Of a DNA stretch of 64,000 nt, positions 48,169 to 59,386 are shown one piece after another. How positions within the stretch are numbered: position 1 is the first letter of the stretch; every line of letters begins with the position of its first letter. The stretch is from Pilaira anomala (Eukaryota > Mucoromycota > Mucoromycetes > Mucorales > Mucoraceae). The DNA lies in contig JAIXMQ010000009.1 of assembly GCA_025716855.1 (NCBI GenBank), positions 1 to 64,000 of the forward strand, in the 5' to 3' direction. Below the pieces are notes generated by a model. That model was not told where the DNA came from. It did not search any database and worked only from the letters and a program-made list of their open reading frames with translations. A program made the position numbers and the translations under genes.

Positions 48169-50665
48169 AATATAATTAAGAAAAAAAGAAAAAAAAAAAA
48201 AAAAAAAAGAAAAGAAAAAGAAGAAGTAATTCTTTTTTTTTTTTCTTTTTCAGTTTTAATATTTTTTTTATTTATTTTACTGCTGCTGCTCATTCTGGAA
48301 TAGGAAAGTGTAACTCCACATATTTTTTACCTAAAGTCAACATGGTTTCCCTTTTTTTTTTTTCTGCTTTTACCTGGAAACCATCTTTCTTGTGTTTGTT
48401 TTATATAAAAGAAGAGAATAGCATGTGATTTGTATGAAATAGTATAGCTGCTTACGTATCTATTTTTTTTTTTTAAAAAAAGGGCTCATTAACATTTAGA
48501 GTAAAAAAAAAAAAAAAAAAAAGTTTAAAAAAAAAATCTGGGCGCACGGACTCACTTTTTTTAATTGAAATGTACGCTAAAAAAAAAAAAAAAAAAAAAA
48601 AAAACTTATTTTTAACATAACTCTTGGTGTAATTAAGCAAATTGAAAAAATAGCAACAACAAATATTTAGTTAGTAACAGGGTCGTGTTACATTCATATA
48701 ATTCAATGAGAAGAACTCTGTCTCTATATTTTCAAAAAAAAAGGTTTTAATCTTAGTAAGCAATTGTTGAGACTTAAACATATATTTTTAATGTCGGCAG
48801 AACAAAATAATGCTCCCCTTCTTTTTTTAAAAAAAAAAAAACAAAATTGTTATTCTGCCTGTGTAGCCTTTTCCACGTTTCTTGTTTTGGTCCATTCCAT
48901 CAACCGCCCCCTTCCCCCCTTTCTTTTTTGGTTTAGAATGCTGCTGTCAATTGTGTTATGTAAATAAAGCATATCATTGGTTACAAAATAAATATATGAA
49001 AGTATTGTTATATAGAATCATGACTTTTTTTTTGTTTTGTTTTGTTTTGAATAAAAAAACGTTTACTTAGCAACACTTCTTTTTGTACTACAAAAATGAA
49101 AATGTCGGAACAGTAAAAAAACGAGTGCGTGCCTACATGTTTTTTTATGTATAGGTGCTTTAAAACTCGTTACCTTTCTGCTTCCTTCCCGAGGCAAATA
49201 GGGACAAATGGTTCAATTTAATGTAATATATTCTAAAACAACGTACTCTTAAATTTTTTATTCTCCTTCAAAAAAAAAAAGGAAAACTCCTTTCTTTGCT
49301 TAAATTACAATATTCTTTTTAACCGAGAGCATGAATGTAATACATGGCTTTTTTGTAAAAACGTAATTTACAACGTATATAAACTTTAAATTGTCATCAT
49401 CAGCAATTTGCTGTTATACTATAAATGACCATGCTTTTTCGTATACTTCTACTTTGATCCTTTTTACCAAAATTAGTCAAGCCGATCTTTTTTTTTTTTT
49501 TTTTTGGTTTTTTAGTCTAGATTTTTCTTATTTCTTAATAAAAAAAAAAAAACGTGATATAACAAGAGAAAAAAAGCACGGAGCAGCAAAAATGTCTTTC
49601 AATATTATCTTGATATGTTGTTAGTCATAATTCCTTAACATTGATGCATGTTATTTTTTTTTTTATTATTATTTGCGTGTATTTTCAAAGAGAGTATATA
49701 AAAATACAATAATGACATTTCAAAAACAATAATTTCATCACGATTGCAAATTAAATAAGTAAACTTCAGGGCAATTTCCATAAATACGCATGTTATATTC
49801 CAAATACGAATGAGGCGTAACATTTTTACAGTAAACATAAAAAAAAAAAAGAGAACACACTATTGCGGGGGGGGGGCGGGTTCTTTCAATTAGAATGAGC
49901 AAAAAAAAAAAAAAAAATAAATTATCGTATGTTATTTTTTTTTTTTCTGACAATAAAAAAGACATTTTTGTCAAAAAGGTTGTAGTACAATTAAATTGTT
50001 GTATTACAACGTCGTTTCAAAGAAAAGAAGTGCAGGAGATTGTTAAAGAAGCTTAATGGGTTGTTTCTTTTAACTGAACCTTTCAAAAATGATATTCAAT
50101 GTCTGAGTGTCAATGCGTATCATGTCACACCTGCATTATATGGTAGTCTGTTATGTTGCGTTTTTTTTGTTGGTGTTCTTTTTGCATAATTCAGAAAGTT
50201 TGACATGTCCATGATTGTTCATATATTGTCAAGTTGTAATTATCCGAATATACATTGGTTTTTAGATAACCTAAAAGGCAGTGATTTTATTTTTCAGATA
50301 TATTGAAGATGCAGTGATAGATTTACAATGCAAGAAAAGAGCTTGCATCTAAGAAAATCATTGCTTGACTTTTGTAAATGTATATAAAAACACGATTTTT
50401 TTTTTTGAATGCTATAATACATGTACATTGGAAACTTTACTGTTAGCAGATCATAATAAAAACCTGTTTGTGTTAATAGATAAACCTGTCAATGTCCTTT
50501 CATAACTGCGTGTCGATCAAAAAAAAAAAAAAAAAAAAAACTAATTAATACAAACTATTTGTAATTTTTTTATTTATATGATTTTTTTTTAACTAAAAAA
50601 AAAAAAAGAGATGTGATGATACAATAAATAAAAAAAAAAAAAAAAGATATATATATAATGTATAT
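48169..50665. other. Gene-poor region
   Basis: About 2.5 kb without a supported gene. It contains A/T runs, a 9-bp inverted repeat (48342-48350 with 48376-48384) and a G-rich patch at 49864-49880. A weak open frame on the minus strand within 48288-48350 is mentioned among the findings. Confidence 0.55.
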
Positions 50666-50725
50666 TTAATAATGGTGATGTGTTGAAGAACCCTGTTGTT
50701 GTTGTTGCTGTTGTTGCTGTTGTTG

Positions 50726-50756
<31 letters not shown>

Positions 50757-52980
50757 TGTTGTTGTTGTTGTTGTTGCGAGTGATGGTGCTGATGCGTATT
50801 TTCTGAAAACATGATACTACTTGGATTAGGTCCAGCTCCATTCATATTTGGAAAGTTATTATGAGAATTATCTAAATCATTGAAATTTGTAAACTCATCA
50901 TGTTGATAAAACCCTTGACTTGATAAAAATGATAATAACTCTTGAGTAGATTTATCATTAAAGTCTATATTATATATATATATATATATATAAGTTTTTA
51001 TACACATTTAATCATTCCCCTTTTTTCTCTCTTACCTGGGTTATTTTGTAACATCATGGAGTCAAGTGTTGGATCTGTCCATTCCATATCATTAGGAGAA
51101 TCAAACCCTTCATTTTCTTCACGATGAATCGTATTAATTTGTTCATCTTTATAATCATCAAATGGATTATGATCATCATCACGATCTGGCGTAGCTAATG
51201 CAGAAGATGTGAATGGCGCATACGTCTTTTTAAAATTGAATCCTCTCATGACGCGAGGTTCTTCTATAGGTTGTTGTTGTTGTTGTTCTAATTGATGTTG
51301 TTGCATCATCATCATATCTAAACTTCCTGTAGGTACAGAAGATGAATAAAATGGACTACTGTTATTATGGCTCGTATTCAAAACTGTTCTTGGTGAGGTT
51401 GCATAAGGAGCAAATCTACGAGATTGTTGAGATGTCATGGGTGGTGATCCAATATGCATATCAGCAATGGATCTATTTAAAGAACCGATCGTATTTGGTG
51501 AACTCGATAAAAACATATCTGGTAAAGAAGCAGCAGCATGATCTAAAATAGGAGAAGCTAATACAGGGCTTGCCTTTTCAATTCCTGTCCCTGTTGTTGC
51601 TGTAATGGCAGTAGATGAAACTGAAGCTGCTGCTGATGCTGATGCTGCTGCTGATGCTGATGAGGGTTGAACTACGTATCGATTGGAAATAGGTATACCA
51701 TTGGCTCTTGCATGTAATATCATATCTTTTTCTTCTTGTAATCTTTGTAACAAAATTGCTTTTTTACCTGTAGCAGGTTTACCTCTTTGTCTCAACATTT
51801 CTTTCAGTTCAGATACTGTAATATCGTTAAAGTCTACTTTGATCAATTGATCATCTAATCTCTTTTGTCGTTGTTCTAAATCAAATGGTTGAGTTGAATT
51901 AGCTCGATGCACTCGTTGGATTTGAATAGGCATTGTACGTGAAGGGAAAGAAGAAGGTAAGATGGGGGCTGGGTTAAGTTCGGTTGAGGGGATACTAACT
52001 GCTTTCATACTGGTTGTAGGTGATTTATTCATACCATTTCCTACTACTTTAATTTTTGGATTATTCAATCGACCTATTCCTTTTGTTGTATTTGTACTAA
52101 CTGTTGTATTTTGTGCAGTAGTCATTGTGGTTGGATCTAGTGAAAGTTTTCGTCTGTTGGTAGTTTCAGTCAAAGTAGGTTGTTCATTAAAATTTACAGG
52201 CATTGATGTACCAGATACATCATTCATCTTCTGATGTTGAGCTTGTTTTGATGGCTTTTTTGCATAATTTATTCTAAATCTAGCTTGCAATTCATTGAAA
52301 CGACGTTGATGATCTATTCCACCATGATGCTGTTGTTGTTGTTGTTGTTGATGATGATTAGTTGAAGAAGAAGAAGGTAAAGAAGATGAGATGGGTATAG
52401 ATTTTGTGGTTTTAGCCGCAGTTTTATTGATAATATCTTTCTTTTGTTGTTGACCAGTGATTAAATGAATCGGTTCAGTTTGCGGCGGAGAAGAAGAAGA
52501 AGTAGTAGTAGAAACAGCAGGTGGATATGATTCCTTATTAAACATGGCAGATAAATTGGATCTCATAGGTATCGATTGTTGTTGTTCTGTCATGATCTTA
52601 TTTGCCTTTAATTGTTGTTCTTGTAGTAACTGTTGTTGTCTTACAAAACTTGGATCAGATAAAAGTATTTGTTGTTGTTGTTGATCAAGGTCTTGTAAAA
52701 ACAATTTGTTGTCATAGAAATTATAGTTATTATAATCATCCATTTGTTGAGAAAACATAAAGTCTTGTTGACCTAAACCAGAAGAAGGAGAAGGAGAAGT
52801 ATCTTGAAAACTTGTATCAAATGATTGTGAAGGTAAACTATGACTGGATTCAAAATTTAAAAACGGATTGTTGTTATCGTTCATGTGGTTTAAATCTTCA
52901 AACGATTGTCCAAATAACTGATTAGCACTAAAGTTAATGTTGCTAGGATCGTCTTTATCATTATTGTTATAATAATACAT
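50666..52980 (-). CDS. SAP-domain protein with long poly-Gln tail
   Basis: Predicted nuclear DNA- or RNA-associated protein of unknown role. Two exons on the minus strand, 52980-51036 and 50964-50666, encode 747 residues. It is mostly disordered and rich in Asn, Gln, Ser and Pro. A single SAP domain lies at about residues 380-415 (DFNDITVSELKEMLRQRG, then GKKAILLQRLQEEKD), a helix-loop-helix that binds AT-rich DNA. Repeated Ala/Ser stretches follow it. Near the C-terminus a block (MRGFNFKKTYAPFTSSALATP) looks conserved-like. The tail has about 28 consecutive Gln (50693-50776, mixed CAA/CAG) flanked by His clusters. The N-terminus (MYYYNNNDKDD) was chosen as the only upstream Met. It could be a transcriptional co-regulator; nothing identifies a pathway. 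Confidence 0.8.
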
Positions 52981-53104
52981 GGTTTAGTTGCGTTTCTCTA
53001 TTTCAAGCAGGGGGTAATGTATAGATTGCTTTAATAGAAGAGAGGAAGAAAAGAAAAAAGAGACGAAAAAAAAAGGGTGCTATTTTAGCAGCACAACACC
53101 GTAT

Positions 53105-53137
<33 letters not shown>

Positions 53138-56075
53138 GCGGAATCAAGAAGCAAGTCACTTTCTTTGTATACACAAATTCACCGAAACATTAGGTTTGTA
53201 AAAAAGCAAAATGTTCAAGTTATATCCTGTAAGTCGATATCTTCTTTCTAACCTCTCATTCCTTTTTTTTTTTAAAAGACAAAGAGGATTCATATCATTT
53301 ATTTACCATAAGTGTATAAATAGGAGCTATATATTTTTTAAAAAAGTGTGTGTCCAAAAGGTAAAAACCGCCGCTTCAAATACAGATGTTGTTTCATCAA
53401 AAGGGTGTCATTAACCTTGAATGACCTCGTTTTTCAATGACTGAAAAGTGTTTATTTTAAGGTAGAGCGATTCATTTTCTCTTTTATTTATTTTTCCGAT
53501 ATATTATCTGATATATTGTATCATTTTTTATTAGCAGCAGCAGTAGCACACCTATATAAATTATCTTGTGAATTAAGGGCTTTTTTCAACTAAAATTGTT
53601 GGATGATCTCACCTTGCATTCATTTACTGTTTAGTTACTATGCCAATTACAATCAGACGTTGCATAACCAATCGCTCTTCTAATTCTTTGATTTTTTTTT
53701 TGTCGTTATAAACAAAGATGTCAATGAAGCATATATATATAAAAGCTTAAATTTGTTATAAACAACACTTTTTTATTTTTTGTTTGTAATAAATTCTGTG
53801 AAACATTTGCATCTAGCAAAAAATGTGTAACTATGAATCTTATATACGGGTAGATTACAATAACAAATGGTAACAACAAAATGAGAGAGGCATTTTTTAT
53901 TTAAAAAAGAAAAAAAAAATTGAGCCAGATACATTTTATAAAGAAAAGATTGTTTTAATAAAAAAGATGTTCAACGTTTTTTTTTTCTTTTAAAAAGAAA
54001 TGTACATACATTACATATTCTGCAAGTTACACAGATCTAAGTAAACTAATCTTGATAACTCATCTCTTTTCTTAAATCATTGTGTTCAAGATAACAATTC
54101 TGTTTATTTATAAGAGAATCCGTTTCTTTTATTGATTAGTGTAAATATACGTCTTTACAGCTCTAAATCAATCATTATTACAATTTTTATATGACTTGTA
54201 AACTACTACTTACTAATCAGTTGAGATGAAAGCTTGATGAGTTGGGGTTACTAACTAGTAATATATGCAGAAGAAAGTCATAACTGGAATTGATACTTGT
54301 AGAAAAAAGACATTTGAAGGTGACAAAAAAAAAAAAAGTACCAGGCAACCGTTTTTACATATAAAAGGAATATCTCTTTAATTAGCCACCGTTAACTTTA
54401 TTATAAATAAAAATCATTTGGATCATAATTTAACTTTTAATTCTAGATCTTCTTGAAACAAAAAGCAAGTAACTACATCTGTTTGTAATACATGCCTATT
54501 TATTCAAGCCTTACTGTAAAAAAAAAAAAAAAAAAAAAAAAAACCTCATCTGATTTAAAAAAAACCCGTATAGGCAGACTGTAATGTCCGTAAATACTTT
54601 GTTATCCGGCTTTAAAAAGGTACGTCTTTCCTAGCAAATCTTAGTAGCAGTTGTCCCTAAAGATCTTATTAATTATAAAAGAATTACAGTTGAAAGGGCA
54701 GTACTCACAAGTAAGACTAAAAAAGCGTAAAATATCATGAATATAGACAATTTGTCACAAAAAGCTTATTTTTTCGATCCGAAGGCGCAGTAACTACGAA
54801 CAGTTTCTTGTGAAGAGAGCTATGTATTTGAGTGCACGTCATTTAATAAAGTTTAAAGATCTACTCGTCAAGACCTGTTAATAAATTAAAAAAAAAAAAA
54901 TGGTCTGACCAGTATGAAGTTAAAAAAAAAAATGCATTAACTCCTTATTGAATGACGACTAGTACTATTCCAGATTACTGCTACTACTTTTTTTTTTTTT
55001 TTTCACTGTGTGTGGTTTTTAATAGTTATAACTAATGCAATAATGGATGAGCCCGGCCGGTATAACTAACGATTAACCTTTTAAATATCGGACAATTGCC
55101 ATAAACGAAATACCACAAAAACAAAAGTATCCAAGTTTTTTTTTACTGCATTAGATTAAAAAATAAATAAATGAAAATGTACCTAGAAAAAAAAAAGACC
55201 TCTTTTATTTTTTATACAGAATTCTTTTACTGTCCCAAGGAAAATGATTGTTCTATGGGATGAGAGGGACGCGTGAAAACAATTCCTAGAAGATCATATA
55301 GTTTTTTTTTTTGTTATTTCTGTTTAGTATTAGTTAAAGCAGAACTAATAAAGGAAGAAAATCAACAATCTGACAGCTTGTTTTAGTGAAAATAGAAGAT
55401 ATTAGAAGAGAATGATGAAATGAATTAAAAGCGGGAAAATATAAATAAAAAAAGAAGGAGACACGATTTTATTGCTTTAAAGAAGACGTGTGTATAAATA
55501 TATATTTATATACTTGTACGACAGCACTAAGAAGTATAAAGAAAAGTAAAATGTTTTTATATATCATTTACTCTCTCTCTCTCTCTCTAACTCATTTTAA
55601 CAATGACTACGAACTGTACATGTAGATATAGTTCTATTCAATTACCATATTTATGTATTTTTTATAGAACTCTCCCCCTTCTTTCTCATCTAAGAAAAAA
55701 CTACTACTCCTACTACTACTAATTTTGACGTGCGGATTAAATGGAACGAGGAATGTTTGCAAGCTATTTTCTCCTTGAGTTAATTTGTGCATAAATACCG
55801 AATTGTGCAACGTGAAATGAAACAGGTTCAAGAAAAAAAAAATAATAATGTCATGCTGAATAATTCAATTGTAAATAACGTAATTATCTTGCTATATGTA
55901 TATTAGAATTACATACAAACACTTTTCTTTTAAGCTCATTAAGGAGAAATTACTTTTCAGGAGCTTAAAAAAAAAGCTAATTTTCTCTTTGTACTCCCAA
56001 CTCCTATTTCATGCGTATAAATAAATAAACGCTTTCTTTTTCTTTGTTCTTTCCTTTTCTTTTTTTGTTTAACAA
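52981..56075. other. Gene-poor region
   Basis: About 3.1 kb without a supported gene. It holds A/T runs, a CT microsatellite at about 55571-55589 and a CCGGCCGG palindrome near 55051. An ATG with a perfect donor six codons on (53211-53228, then gtaagt) is not followed by convincing downstream exons. Confidence 0.55.
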
Positions 56076-57490
56076 ATGAGCACCACTGAAATAGAAACCA
56101 AGCTTCAAAATAATGTAAGTCTTTTTTTTTTTCTACTCTTTTGAAAAAGAGTTAAAAAAAAAAAAAAGTAGATTAATAATTTTTTTGTTTTTTTTTTGTA
56201 GCAAGATGAAGTAAATTCAACTTATTGTCTTTCATCTAACGTGATCGAGTCTTTAGAATCAGTCAAGCAAATTGGGTTAAATGTACTTGACTTATTACTT
56301 TTAAAACTTGTAAAAGAAACACCACGTAAACAGCAGCAACGGCGTTTATCTGATTGTACTTTAGTTGACTCAACCCTTCAAGATGATACTTTAATGAAAC
56401 GAAGTTTATCTTCACCCGTCACAAATCATCAATTAAACCAAGTCTATCAACTATTAGATACACATCACGAACAAATGAATCAACAAGATTATACACTCTG
56501 TTGTTCTTTAGCTGCTTTATTAACAAATATCTATCAACTATTAGAATTACCAACTGAATCAACTTTAGAACAATTGACTGATTTTGAATTACAGAGAACA
56601 ACACAAGGTATCATGTCCTTGAACGACGAACCAGATATTCAAACCATTTGGAACGAATTAGATCATTTGATGACAATTGTACGTGAATCATTATTATTAA
56701 ATCCACCTACTTATGATCAAACTACCACTGCACAAGATCCACCTTCTTATCATAGTTTATTATCAATTACAAAAGAAAATGGAACTGAAGTAGAAAGACA
56801 AGATCTTAATGTACTTTTAGAAGCAATTGATCGATTAACACGAGTTGCACCTCAACTTGATAATCAAAGAGTACAACTTAATCCAACTCAAGTAAAAGAA
56901 TTAGCTGCCGCCACATTAGGTAAAACAGTAGAAAGATTATCTAAAGGAAGATTAGAATCTCAAAGAGCATCTTTACCTATTATCAAAACCAAACAACATG
57001 TCTTATTGGATTTAATTGAACAAATTGAAAGATCAGCATCAAGGTCATTAGATAACCAAAGAGTAAGTCTAAATATCAAGCAACAACGTCAATTAGATAT
57101 AGGTTCACTTTTTCATGTCTTGGATAAACTGGATAAAGGAAGATTTACAAATCAGGTATTTGTTGTACTACTTTAAGAGAATAAAGAAAATTAAAACTAA
57201 AACATGTGTTTCTTATTTAGGAATGGTTATCACATGAACAATTATTAATAAAAGAACTTAAAGATACAACCGACTTGCTGGTCAAGTCTATGGATCGTCC
57301 CGCTTATAACAGACAAAGATATAGTTTCTCTCCAGAAAAAGAACGTAATTTGTACTTGTCTGGATTGTGTCATCAAGTGGAACGTCTTGAAAATTATAGA
57401 TTAGTTAACCAAGATGCTGAATTACCTTTGCCTAAAGATTTGGATCATTTACTAAATAATATCTACCAACCTCTATCCAAAAATGCCTAA
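56076..57490 (+). CDS. Unrecognised helical-repeat protein with two PPxY motifs
   Basis: Three exons, 56076-56114, 56202-57155 and 57221-57490, encode 420 residues. I do not recognise the family with confidence; a distant link to fungal UPF0662/DUF2408 proteins is only a guess. The N-terminal half is predicted helical with a Ser-rich loop. Two PPxY motifs (PPTY and PPSY, near 56703-56750) would bind WW domains of Rsp5/Nedd4 ligases. The C-terminal half has about four related units of 35-50 residues that alternate a LxxLxxxIERLxKGR-type helix with a [DE]xQR[VA] or NQ turn: LDNQRVQL, LESQRASL, LDNQRVSL, RFTNQEW and RLVNQDAEL. It looks like a tandem helical array. The last exon and its 3' flank recur at 63315-64000. 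Confidence 0.8.
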
Positions 57491-57913
57491 TTTAATAAAA
57501 AAATACCTATTTTCTACGTCCAATAAATAGTCTTTTATCTTTTACATGAGAGTTAAAGAACACCTTCCTTCGATGGATCAAATATGTAACTTGCATTAAA
57601 ATCAAAAATAAACTTTTTTTTTTTTTTTTTTTACGTAGTACGAAAAGTCTAGGTTGTCACTTGCTTTGAAAGAGATGATCTTTTTGTAAATAGTTACTAT
57701 GGCAATCTAGTTGTCTTCATGACATAATCTGGTATTGGACAATGAGAATACCTTCATATACACACAATGTATATATCATATACTTGTATCTTTAACTTCT
57801 TCTTTAATACTAGTTGTCAGATTTAGGTATCATCATGTTTTGAATTTGTGCAAACAAGAGAATAAGCATATGAATATCTGTAAAGTACTATATATATCGT
57901 ACAACAAATCAAA
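57203..57913 (+). repeat. Direct repeat, copy A (last exon and 3' flank of the PPxY gene)
   Basis: This segment begins in the last 18 bases of the gene's second intron, covers its final exon and continues some 420 bp past the stop. It recurs in the same orientation at 63315-64000 with high identity. Copy A keeps the complete gene upstream, so it is taken as the parental copy. Confidence 0.93.
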
Positions 57914-58295
57914 TGAGAATAGTTATACCATCTACTTTCAAGAGCTTTTCAAAAAAAAAAAAAGCACGGTCCTTTGAATACACAAGATGCATATATATAA
58001 CAAAAAGGAGATATAATAGAATTAACCCCGATTTTAGTTCCTTCATGTCGTTACTTCGTATTAACAAGCCAACATATATTTACCAAAAGAGTGCTGTTGC
58101 TAATACTTGATCTCTTCAATTGCTTTTTTATTTCTCTTATTTAATTTTTCTGGGTGAGCGAATAAGGGCGTCATCATTTGTGACTTTTACTCCAAGTAAA
58201 CAAAACGCCCTTTTTTTTTTTTTTTTCTTTCTTTTCTTTTCTTTTTTCTTGCTCTTCTTCTTTGCCATATTTTATTTTTTTTATTTTACCCAGTC
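57491..58295. other. Intergenic region
   Basis: About 800 bp between the PPxY gene and the SNF2-RING gene. Its first half belongs to the direct repeat; the rest is AT-rich with a pyrimidine tract just before the SNF2 start codon. No other gene is seen. Confidence 0.6.
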
Positions 58296-59352
58296 ATGTC
58301 CGGAACAAGATATTATACCAAAGATAATAATAATAACACAGGTAACAGAGAAGACATTACTTCTCATGGTGTTGGACCCAATTCGCCAGACAGTACTAGT
58401 TCAATAATCGATCTTCATGACTTGGAACAACAACAACAACAAAATAAAGACATGGTCCTTGATGACAGCACTTATGCTTTTTTCGTTGAAGCAGGGCTTG
58501 AAAACCCATCCGAATGGTCTATGTTAGGTGTTGACATGGAAGACCTTCGACTTCAAGCACAACAACAACAACAACAACAAAATATTACTGCGCAAAATAA
58601 TAATTTCTCCTCTTCTTCTTTAAATGAACCAAATACTACCGTATTAGGCAAACGAAAAGAAAGTGAAGAAGAAAATACCAATTTCTCTTCATATAAACAT
58701 ATAAAAAGTGACCATCACTCTTCTTATCCTGTACATACCAACAATAACAACTCTTCATCATCCTCCTCCTCCTCCTCCTCTTCTGCATATAATACATCTT
58801 CTTCCTCCTCTGCATCTTCTTCTTCAGCTATTGGCTCATCATCCTCATCAAAGCGAAAGTTTGAAGGTGAACTTCCTGTTAATACCAAACGTCCCAAGTC
58901 TGAACCCTTAGGTGATTTACCAATAACTCATAACGAGGTTCAAAACACTAGTGATACAAAATCAAAGTTAACTTTCTCTGGTGATACAGATCACAAAGAG
59001 AACATTCATCCAGACAGTCTTCGTACTGAAGGTATTTTTTTTTTTTTTTTTTAAAAAATACATGTTCATTTATACTGATACACTTTTATTTATAGTTACT
59101 GAAAATCATAATGAGGCTACATCTGCTCTTAGCTTGACAGATGACACTCACTCTACAAAAACTGACGTTGATCTTGATGATGAAGTCTGCCATGACACTT
59201 CAGAGAGTCTTCGTGTTGCTAAAGCTGAAGCTGGTCTTAATAAGAATACCTCCAATACCTTTAATACCTCCAATACCTCCAATACCTCTAGTACCTCTAG
59301 TACCTCTAATGTCTCTAATGACTCTAATGATTTAAATAATCTTCAATTTGAA

Positions 59353-59386
<34 letters not shown>

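Noticed and set aside
53211..53414. ATG followed by a perfect gtaagt donor, suggesting a small multi-exon gene.
   Set aside because: Possible downstream exons give only very short peptides with no family resemblance.
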